Of a stretch of 64,000 bases of DNA, positions 25,899 through 32,619 are shown piece by piece; position 1 is the first letter of the stretch, and each line of letters begins with the position of its first letter. The stretch lies in the NCBI GenBank assembly GCA_003599855.1, contig QZKG01000047.1, positions 1 through 64,000 on the forward strand, read 5' to 3'. The translations under genes and the position numbers were made by a program. The notes under the pieces were generated by a model. That model did not search any database. It was not told where the DNA came from and worked only from the letters and a program-made list of their open reading frames with translations. This DNA comes from Gaiellales bacterium. GTDB lineage: Bacteria; Actinomycetota; Thermoleophilia; BMS3ABIN01.

Positions 25899-27053
25899 AT
25901 GCCCCACAAGGTCTACTTCATATCAAGCCGCGCCGACAGCAGGGAGCGCAACGTCAAGAAGTACCGCCGCATGCTGCGTGAGCTCGATTTCGGGCGGATC
26001 ATCACCTCCGGCGACCTGGTCGCCATCAAGACCAGTTTCGGGGAACAGGGGAACCTGACCTACCTGCGCCCCCAGTACGCGCGGCTGGTGGTGGACGAGG
26101 TGAAGCGGCTCGGCGGCAAGCCGTTCCTGACCGACAGCAATACCCTTTACGCCGGCGGGCGACAGAACTCGCGGGATCACATCGTGACCGCCGTGGAGAA
26201 CGGGTTCACCTACAGCGTCACCGGCGCGCCGGTGGTCATCGCCGATGGCCTCAAGGGTCGTGATTTCCGCACCGTCCCCATCGAAGGCAGGCATTTCAGT
26301 GAGGCCAAGATCGCGGCGCTGGCCCTCGACAGCAACGCCATCATCTCCCTGGCCCACTTCAAGGGACACATGGTCTGCGGCTTCGGCGGGGCCATCAAGA
26401 ACCTCGGCATGGGCTTCGGCGCCCGCTCCGGCAAGCAGATGATGCACTCCGATGTGCTGCCCGTGGTGAAGCCGGATGAGTGCACCGCCTGCGCCCAGTG
26501 CATCAAGTGGTGCCCCGAGGACGCCATCGCCCTGGTCCCGCACGAGCGCGCGGATGGCAAGGGCGTGAAGGTGGCCCTGATCGACCCCGAAGCCTGCATC
26601 GGCTGCGGCGAGTGCGTCGCCACCTGCTTCGAGGGCGCCATCGACATCAACTGGAAGTCCGACCCGGCGATAGTGCAGGAGAAGATGGCAGAATATGCCA
26701 CAGCCGCGCTTACCGAGACCAGGACGAAGTTCGCCGCCATCAACCATGTCATGGACGTCACCCCCGACTGCGACTGCCTCGGCTGGAGCGACAATCCCAT
26801 CGTCCCCAACATCGGCATCGTCGCGTCGTTCGACCCGGTGGCGGCCGACGCCGCCGCCCTCGACCTGGTCAACCAGGCCGCCGGCATCAGCGACAGCGCC
26901 CTGCCCCGGGAGGGCTCCGGGGAGGACAAGTTCGGCTCCATCCACAAGGGGATCGACTCCACGGCGCAGTTGAGGCACGCCGAGAGCCTCGGCCTGGGCA
27001 GCGCCTCGTATGAGCTGGTCCCGCTCGACAGGGCTGAAACCGAAGAGGATTAA
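25899..27053 (+). CDS. DUF362 domain protein with two 4Fe-4S clusters
   Basis: 384 residues, ATG at 25899 behind AAAGGAAG, 12 bp after the ROK kinase gene. The DUF362 domain spans most of the protein (VAIKTSFGEQGNLTYLRPQYARLVVDEVKRLGGKPFLTDSNTLY; HFKGHMVCGFGGAIKNLGMGFG). A bacterioferredoxin insert with CTACAQCIKWCP and CIGCGECVATCF lies near residues 195-250. DUF362 proteins are widespread in anaerobes as putative iron-sulfur redox proteins, and their reaction is not established. The adjacent mini-ferredoxin could be an electron partner. Confidence 0.88.
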   Translation: MPHKVYFISSRADSRERNVKKYRRMLRELDFGRIITSGDLVAIKTSFGEQGNLTYLRPQYARLVVDEVKRLGGKPFLTDSNTLYAGGRQNSRDHIVTAVENGFTYSVTGAPVVIADGLKGRDFRTVPIEGRHFSEAKIAALALDSNAIISLAHFKGHMVCGFGGAIKNLGMGFGARSGKQMMHSDVLPVVKPDECTACAQCIKWCPEDAIALVPHERADGKGVKVALIDPEACIGCGECVATCFEGAIDINWKSDPAIVQEKMAEYATAALTETRTKFAAINHVMDVTPDCDCLGWSDNPIVPNIGIVASFDPVAADAAALDLVNQAAGISDSALPREGSGEDKFGSIHKGIDSTAQLRHAESLGLGSASYELVPLDRAETEED

Positions 27054-27096
27054 GAATGCGGCGTCATGACCGCGCCCGCAAGGATGAAGGAGAGCG

Positions 27097-27267
27097 ATGC
27101 CCCACAGGATAAGCGACGAATGCCTGGTCTGCGGCGTCTGCGCTGACGAATGCCACAGCCATGCCATCACCGGCAGCGATGACGCCTTCGCCATCGACCC
27201 CGACTCCTGCGACGACTGCGGCGAATGCGCCGAGGTCTGCCCCAACGACGCCATCGATGGCTCCTGA
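27097..27267 (+). CDS. 56-residue 2[4Fe-4S] ferredoxin
   Basis: A 56-residue frame beginning MPHRISDECLVCGVCADECH and ending in DDCGECAEVCPNDAIDGS. It has two complete clostridial-type clusters, C-x2-C-x2-C-x3-C at Cys9/12/15/19 and Cys38/41/44/48; the first has His instead of the usual Pro after the fourth Cys. AAGGAGAG stands at the right distance before the ATG at 27097. It lies 43 bp after the DUF362 gene and just before rsmI. It is a low-potential electron carrier, indicating at least partly anaerobic metabolism. Confidence 0.88.
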   Translation: MPHRISDECLVCGVCADECHSHAITGSDDAFAIDPDSCDDCGECAEVCPNDAIDGS

Positions 27268-27300
27268 CGTACACCCGGACCCTGCCAGCGCGCGCCATTG

Positions 27301-28131
27301 ATGCTTCACGTCTGCCCGACACCCATCGGCAACCTCGGTGACATCACCACCCGCGTACTGGAAACGCTCAGAAAGGTCGACGTCATCGCTTCCGAGGATA
27401 CCCGCCGCACCGGCCGGCTGCTGGCCCACTTCGCCATAGACAAGCCGCAGCTCAGCTTTTTCGAGCACAACGAGGTCCGGCGCGTCCCGGAGATAATCGG
27501 GATGCTGAGGGAAGGCAGGGATGTCGCCCTGGTGTCCGATGCCGGCATGCCGGGCATCTGCGACCCCGGTTACCGCCTGATCGCAGCGGCCCTGGACGCG
27601 GGGCTGCCGGTGCAGGTCCTCCCGGGGCCGTCGGCGCTCGATACCGCGCTGGTCGCCTCCGGCTTCCCCACCGACTCATTCGTCTTCCTGGGATATATCC
27701 CCCGGAAGAGATCAGAGCGGGAACAGATGTTGCGGATGATCGCTGCCGAAAGCCGCACCTGTGTCGCCTACGAGGTCCCCCACCGCCTGGCGGCAACCCT
27801 GGCTGCGGCGCCGGACATCATCGGCGACCGCCGGCTGGCTGTCTGCCGGGAGCTCACCAAGAAGTTCGAGGAGGTCGACCGGGGCACTGCCGCGGAGCTG
27901 GCTGCCCGCCTGCCGGAAAAGGTCAGGGGAGAGCTGGTCATCGTCTTCGCACCGGATGAGAAGGCGGCGCCGTCCGGGAACTGGGATGGCGAAGAGCTCG
28001 CGGAGGCCATCAGGGACCTGCTCGCCGCCGGCATCTCACCGCGGGTCGCCGCTGGCATCGCCTCCCGGCTGAGCGGCATCCCCCGCAACCGCGCATACAG
28101 CCTGGCGCTTGAGCTCAGGAAAGAGGGTTAG
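27301..28131 (+). CDS. rsmI: 16S rRNA (cytidine(1402)-2'-O)-methyltransferase
   Basis: 276 residues from the ATG at 27301 (a TTG directly before it also reads in frame). Family signatures are LHVCPTPIGNLGDITTRVLETL, DVIASEDTRRTGRLL, SFFEHNE, VALVSDAGMPGICDPGYRL and VLPGPSALDTALVASGFPTDSFVFLGYIPRK, the tetrapyrrole methylase fold of RsmI. It uses SAM to 2'-O-methylate C1402 in the ribosomal P site. The last 4 bp overlap the end of the convergent methyltransferase gene (28128-28131). Confidence 0.95.
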   Translation: MLHVCPTPIGNLGDITTRVLETLRKVDVIASEDTRRTGRLLAHFAIDKPQLSFFEHNEVRRVPEIIGMLREGRDVALVSDAGMPGICDPGYRLIAAALDAGLPVQVLPGPSALDTALVASGFPTDSFVFLGYIPRKRSEREQMLRMIAAESRTCVAYEVPHRLAATLAAAPDIIGDRRLAVCRELTKKFEEVDRGTAAELAARLPEKVRGELVIVFAPDEKAAPSGNWDGEELAEAIRDLLAAGISPRVAAGIASRLSGIPRNRAYSLALELRKEG

Positions 28132-28793
28132 GGCTCCCGCCCCGGTCTCTGAGCTGTCACGATCTCGAAGAAGCCGCGCCCTACAACCTCGCTGCCAGCA
28201 ACATCGAACCCGCTTTCCTTCAGCTCCCTGCCTATCCCCCGCTGCCACATGTCCGTCAGGGTGTCCGTCTCGAACAGGCGCAGCAGGCGCATGGCGGCGC
28301 GCGTATACAGGGTGTCGGGAGCGCGCAGGTCGCCGATCACCAGGCGGCCGCCCGGCCTCAGCACGCGCCAGACCTCGCGCAGGGCGTTGGCGCGGCCCTC
28401 GCGGTTCATCTCGTGGTAGGCCAGGGTGGTCATGGCCCGGTCGAAGGTAGCGTCCGGGAACGGCATGTCCTCGGAGTTTGCTACCAGGAACTCCACCGGT
28501 CGGCCGCGCGCCTTCCGCTCGGCCATGGCTATCATCCTGGGCGAGAGGTCGATCCCGGTCACGCTGGCCGTACCCGCCATTTCCGCCACGAGCATCGCCT
28601 GGGTGCCGGTGCCGCAGTTGAAATCGAGGACCCGCTGCCCGGCCCCGATCCCGGCGGCGGCGACCACCGCCCGGCGGAAAGCCCCCTCCCCGCCGGCGAA
28701 GACGAAGGCAAGGCTCAGGCCCCCGTCGTAGAAGCGGGCCAGCCTGCCGAACTCGTCGCGGTAATAGCCGGAAGTCTTCCTTCCCTGTTCCAT
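28128..28793 (-). CDS. Class I SAM-dependent methyltransferase (UbiE-like)
   Basis: 221 residues with motif I VLDFNCGTGTQAML, motif II TGIDLSPRMIAMAERKA, motif III FLVANSEDMPFPDATFDRAMTTLAYHEM and post-III VWRVLRPGGRLVIGDL, as in methyltransferase-11/UbiE enzymes. Asn in the DFNCGTG motif replaces the more usual Gly. It is convergent with and overlaps rsmI by 4 bp, and no partner on its strand suggests a pathway. Quinone, lipid or small-molecule methylation are all possible. Confidence 0.8.
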   Translation of the reverse strand: MEQGRKTSGYYRDEFGRLARFYDGGLSLAFVFAGGEGAFRRAVVAAAGIGAGQRVLDFNCGTGTQAMLVAEMAGTASVTGIDLSPRMIAMAERKARGRPVEFLVANSEDMPFPDATFDRAMTTLAYHEMNREGRANALREVWRVLRPGGRLVIGDLRAPDTLYTRAAMRLLRLFETDTLTDMWQRGIGRELKESGFDVAGSEVVGRGFFEIVTAQRPGREP

Positions 28794-28901
28794 CGCCCCT
28801 CAATCATCGCTGCCTGCGCCCTGCCCTCATTAGACCCGGATCCCGCGGCCTTGAAACCCGCCATCCCAGCCGTTATTTCGGAGGTATCCGGCCACGCCTG
28901 G

Positions 28902-28928
28902 TTGAATAGACATGAAATAGAGTATCAT
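28902..28928 (+). promoter_or_regulatory. Weak candidate promoter for the 28996 gene
   Basis: TTGAAT (28902-28907) and TATCAT (28923-28928) have good hexamer matches, but the 15-bp spacer is short. They lie in the 200-bp gap before the DUF4070 gene, about 70 bp upstream of its start. Confidence 0.3.
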
Positions 28929-28995
28929 TGGATGAACATCAAACGCAGTCCTGAACGCGATTACGGAGGAAACAAGCATCCATGGAGCAGAGATC

Positions 28996-30492
28996 ATGAA
29001 AGTCCTGATGGTGTACCCTGAGTACCCGGATACCTTCTGGAGCTTCAGGAAGGTACTCCCCTACACGGGCAAGAAGGCGGTTTTCCCGCCGCTGGGCCTG
29101 CTGACCGTTGCCAACATGCTCCCGGCGGACTGGGAGAAGAAGGTCGTCGACCTGAACGCTTCGCGGCTCAGGGACGCCCATCTCGAGTGGGCCGACATGG
29201 TCATGGTCTCCGCCATGATCGTGCAGGAGGAATCGGCCGAAGCTGTGATCAGGCGGGCAAAAGCCGCCGGCAAGACCGTCGTCGCCGGAGGGCCGCTCTT
29301 CACCAACCAGAAGGAAGAGACCCAGGGCGTGGACTACTTCGTCCTGGGAGAGGCGGAGGTCACCCTCCCCCGCTTCCTGGAAGACTTCGCCCGGGGCGAG
29401 GCCGGGCACCGCTACGAGCAGGATGGCGCGTGGCCCTCCCTTGAGCAGACGCCGGTTCCCGACTGGTCACTGGTCTCCCTGAAGAACTACACCACCATGG
29501 CGATCCAGAACTCGCGGGGATGCCCCCACAAGTGCGAGTTCTGCGACATCCGCATCATGTTCGGGCAAAAGCCCCGGTTGAAGAGCGGAGAAAAACTGGT
29601 AGCGGAGCTGCAGCACCTGTACGACGCCGGCTGGCGCGGGACGGTCTTCGTCGTCGACGACAACTTCATCGGCAACATCTCCAAGATCAAGGCAGCGCTG
29701 CCTAAGCTCGTCGACTGGCAGAGTGAGCATGGCTATCCCTTCAAGCTGATGGCCGAGGCCGACGTGCGGCTCGCGGAGCACCCGGACCTGATGGCGCTGA
29801 TGTCTTCAGCGAACTTCTACAAGGTCTTCATAGGCATCGAGACACCGTCGCTGGAAAGCCTGAAGGAATGCGCCAAGTTCCAGAACGTGAGGATCGACCC
29901 GCTGAATGCCGTCCGCACCATCATGAGCTACGGTCTGGCGGTGATGATCGGCGTCATCGTCGGCTTCGACGCGGACGCTGAAAGAGAGGATATCTTCGCG
30001 GACCACATCCGCTACATCCGGGAGCTGGGCACACCAGCGGCCATGGTGGGCCTGCTGTCGGTCCTCCCCAAGACCGACCTGGAGAAACGGCTCATCAGCG
30101 AGGGAAGGTTGCTGGAACGCTCGCGGGGCGAGAACGCCGGGCAGCTCACCTTCGTCCCCAGGATGCCCGCGGATAAACTCATCGCCGGCTACCACCAGGT
30201 GCTCAGCAACATCTACTCGCCGAAGGTCTACTATCAGCGGGTCGAGGAATTCCTCAAGCATTACCGGCCCACCGTGCGCAAGAGCGTCGGCCGCCACAAC
30301 CTGCGAGACATAAGGGCGTTCGTCATCAGCATCTTCAGGATAGGGCTTTTCTCCCGCAACGCCTGCCGTTACTGGCGCCTGCTGATAAAGGTGCTGGCAA
30401 CGAAGCCCAAGGCGTTCTCGGAGACCGTGGAACTGATCATCTGGGGCTGCCACTTCCAGGCTGTCACCAAGCGCATCATCCGCAGCGCCTGA
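28996..30492 (+). CDS. B12-binding radical SAM protein with DUF4070 domain
   Basis: 498 residues. The B12-binding N-terminus is MKVLMVYPEYPDTFWSFRKVLPYTGKKAVFPPLGLLTVA with VVAGGPLFTNQ. The radical SAM motif is CPHKCEFC in NSRGCPHKCEFCDIRIMFG, followed by VFVVDDNFIGN and IGIETPSLESLKECAKFQNV. The C-terminal ~120 residues match DUF4070. The family includes the hopanoid C-2 methylase HpnP, which shares this opening and the GIETP segment, but most members are uncharacterised and no hopanoid gene is present here. A GGAGG sits 27 nt upstream; a five-codon frame (28981-28998) overlaps the ATG as ATGA and may couple translation. Confidence 0.88.
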   Translation: MKVLMVYPEYPDTFWSFRKVLPYTGKKAVFPPLGLLTVANMLPADWEKKVVDLNASRLRDAHLEWADMVMVSAMIVQEESAEAVIRRAKAAGKTVVAGGPLFTNQKEETQGVDYFVLGEAEVTLPRFLEDFARGEAGHRYEQDGAWPSLEQTPVPDWSLVSLKNYTTMAIQNSRGCPHKCEFCDIRIMFGQKPRLKSGEKLVAELQHLYDAGWRGTVFVVDDNFIGNISKIKAALPKLVDWQSEHGYPFKLMAEADVRLAEHPDLMALMSSANFYKVFIGIETPSLESLKECAKFQNVRIDPLNAVRTIMSYGLAVMIGVIVGFDADAEREDIFADHIRYIRELGTPAAMVGLLSVLPKTDLEKRLISEGRLLERSRGENAGQLTFVPRMPADKLIAGYHQVLSNIYSPKVYYQRVEEFLKHYRPTVRKSVGRHNLRDIRAFVISIFRIGLFSRNACRYWRLLIKVLATKPKAFSETVELIIWGCHFQAVTKRIIRSA

Positions 30493-30683
30493 GACCCGCA
30501 AGCGAGCCAGCTCCGGCTCTCCCTCAAGGGGCCAGGATAACCATGCGCGCATTCCGGCAGGAGCACCGCCGGCTGCCTAGCAGACCATCGCCGTCGACTT
30601 GTGATATGGTTTGACGAGTCGGACCGATATCGCCTGAAAGGAAATGACGGCCAGCCGCTGGCGGCCGCTCGAACAGGAATCCC

Positions 30684-32012
30684 GTGCTGGAAAGAACTGA
30701 AGTCAAACCATTCCGCGGCCTGCGCTACGACCCGGACAGGATAAGCAGCCTGTCGAACGTGATCACTCCTCCCTACGACGTGATCACCCCCGACGCGCAG
30801 AACCATTTCCACGAGAAAGACCCCTACAGCTCCATCCGCCTCGACTTCGGCCATGGCTCGGATGACCCCCGGGTGGAAGGTAACCGTTACGTTCGCGCAG
30901 CCGCCCGCCTTGACGAGTGGCTGGAGGCCGGGGTGCTGAAACCTGATGCGAAACCTGCTTATTACTGGTGCCGCGAGGAGTTCAGGACGCCGGACGGCAA
31001 CGCCGCTGTGCGCGAGGGTTTTTTCGCCGCCCTGGGACTGGTGGACTTCTCCCATGGCGCCGTGCTGCCGCACGAGTACACCTCGCCGGGGCCCAAAGCC
31101 GACCGCATGGCCCTGATGAGCGCCACGGAGGCCAACCTGAGCCCGATCTTCTGTCTCTATCCGGACCCTGAGCGGGAGCTGGACGGGTTACTGGCAGACC
31201 ACCTGAGCCGGGACCCGGACGCCGAGGCAACCGATGAAGCCGGCACTCGCCACTCCCTGTGGGTGATAGACGACGATGAGACAGTGGACGGCATCAGCAG
31301 TTTCATGGCAGGGCAGAGGCTCATGATCGCCGACGGCCACCACCGTTACGAGACCGCGCTGGCTTACCGCGACGAACGTCGGGGCCGGGACGGCAGCTCA
31401 GAGCCGCAGCCCTATGATTACATGATGACCTACCTCTCCAGCGGCGACGCCGACGACATGACGATCTTACCCCTGCACCGCCTGATATCAGGCCTGACGA
31501 CGGAGACTCTGGCTGCATTGCCGGCGGCGCTGGAAGAGATGTTCGAAGTAGAGCCGGTCAGCATGGAGGAAGGTATCGACACCCTGCTCGGGAAGATGGC
31601 CGGGCGCGGCGCCGAGCGCAACGCCTTCGGCATGCACATAGCTGGCAGTGACAATTTCTATCTTCTGGTCGCCAGGCAGCCGCGGCCGATCATCCCCGAG
31701 ACCGCCGGCCAGCCATCCGCCTCCTGGCGCTCCCTGGACGTGGCCGTGCTCGACCGCATCATCCTGGCCCAGGTCCTGGATATCCAGCCCGGAAGCGCTA
31801 ACGAAGACGCCAGCGTCCGCTTCGTCGAGAGGGCGGAGACGAGCCCGGAGGAGTTCGCCAAAGCCGAGCACCAGGTGATGATACTGCTGAACCCCACGAC
31901 GATGGAAGAAGTGCGGGCAGTCTCGGAAGCAGGCGAGAAGATGCCCAGGAAGTCCACCTACTTCTACCCCAAGCCAGTCACCGGGCTGGTATTCAGGAGC
32001 TTGCGCTACTGA
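30684..32012 (+). CDS. DUF1015 family protein
   Basis: 442 residues with a GTG start. The N-terminus VKPFRGLRYDPDRISSLSNVITPPYDVI and the segments YSSIRLDFG, VLPHEYTSPGPKADRMALMSATEANLSPIFCLYPDP, MIADGHHRYETALAYRDER and KSTYFYPKPVTGLVFRSL are hallmarks of DUF1015. The IADGHHRYETA motif is the most conserved part. The molecular function is not established. It stands alone between the DUF4070 gene and tRNA-Lys, with no operon partner. The 190-bp gap before it (30493-30683) shows no gene. Confidence 0.9.
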   Translation: MLERTEVKPFRGLRYDPDRISSLSNVITPPYDVITPDAQNHFHEKDPYSSIRLDFGHGSDDPRVEGNRYVRAAARLDEWLEAGVLKPDAKPAYYWCREEFRTPDGNAAVREGFFAALGLVDFSHGAVLPHEYTSPGPKADRMALMSATEANLSPIFCLYPDPERELDGLLADHLSRDPDAEATDEAGTRHSLWVIDDDETVDGISSFMAGQRLMIADGHHRYETALAYRDERRGRDGSSEPQPYDYMMTYLSSGDADDMTILPLHRLISGLTTETLAALPAALEEMFEVEPVSMEEGIDTLLGKMAGRGAERNAFGMHIAGSDNFYLLVARQPRPIIPETAGQPSASWRSLDVAVLDRIILAQVLDIQPGSANEDASVRFVERAETSPEEFAKAEHQVMILLNPTTMEEVRAVSEAGEKMPRKSTYFYPKPVTGLVFRSLRY

Positions 32013-32032
32013 AACCAAAGCCGCGGCGCGGT

Positions 32033-32061
32033 TTCAACGTGCCTTGGCGGTATGCTAGACT
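32033..32061 (+). promoter_or_regulatory. Candidate promoter of tRNA-Lys
   Basis: TTCAAC (32033-32038), a 17-bp spacer and TAGACT (32056-32061) lie about 38 bp before the tRNA. Each hexamer matches the sigma-A consensus at four positions, with correct spacing. Confidence 0.4.
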
Positions 32062-32098
32062 ATGTCCCCGGTTCGCAGGCTGCAGCCGCGTGACATAA

Positions 32099-32174
<76 letters not shown>

Positions 32175-32233
32175 AGCTCCAATGAGAAAAGCAGCCACTA
32201 CGGCTGCACCTACATCACACGCGGTCGCTCTCT

Positions 32234-32446
32234 TCACCTGATTATCTCCACCAACAGTCGCACTATGAATACCGTGGCGAGCAGCAGCATCATCACAGCC
32301 GTCAGTCCGTAGATGAAGGAGATGGCTGCTGTTTCCGTCTTGCCGCGGCGTCTGTGGTAATAACGGGCTACACCGGCGGAGCCGCTCACTGCCAGTACCG
32401 TCACCAGCAGCCCCAGGAACCACGATGATGTCGTCCACGCGAACAA
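32234..32446 (-). CDS. Small two-helix membrane protein
   Basis: 70 residues with a TTG start at 32446, preceded by AAGGAGGATCA, a near-perfect ribosome-binding site that supports translation of this short frame. Two hydrophobic helices (FLGLLVTVLAVSGSAGVARYY and AISFIYGLTAVMMLLLATVFIVRLLV) flank a basic loop (HRRRGKTE), so the loop is probably cytoplasmic. It follows the GH26 gene on the same strand, but beyond that gene's strong hairpin. I do not recognise the family. Confidence 0.62.
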   Translation of the reverse strand: MFAWTTSSWFLGLLVTVLAVSGSAGVARYYHRRRGKTETAAISFIYGLTAVMMLLLATVFIVRLLVEIIR

Positions 32447-32558
32447 TGATCCTCCTTGCGTCTATGGCATAAATCTATCGTTTCCTTTCCCGGCCAGTCA
32501 ACAATATGAACCTGCATGGGGATGACACGGATCTGCGGATAGACCTGCAACAGGAATG

Positions 32559-32586
32559 ACGAAGGGCCGCTGGCGCGGCCCTTCGT
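32559..32586 (-). terminator. Strong hairpin at the end of the GH26 gene
   Basis: A perfect 12-bp stem (ACGAAGGGCCGC with GCGGCCCTTCGT) closes a 4-nt loop, 34 bp past the stop codon of the GH26 gene. There is no T-run on either side, so it may stop transcription inefficiently or mainly protect the 3' end of the mRNA. Confidence 0.6.
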
Positions 32587-32619
32587 CTGCGACAATAGTC
32601 TGGGCTGCTATTGCCGTCG

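Noticed and set aside
25923-27254. Long minus-strand open frame opposite the DUF362 and mini-ferredoxin genes
   Set aside because: The sense frames have iron-sulfur Cys motifs and ribosome-binding sites; the antisense frame has neither.
28996-30492. Assignment of the DUF4070 radical SAM protein as hopanoid C-2 methylase HpnP
   Set aside because: The opening and several segments look alike, but the whole DUF4070 family shares them and no squalene-hopene cyclase or other hopanoid gene is in the window.
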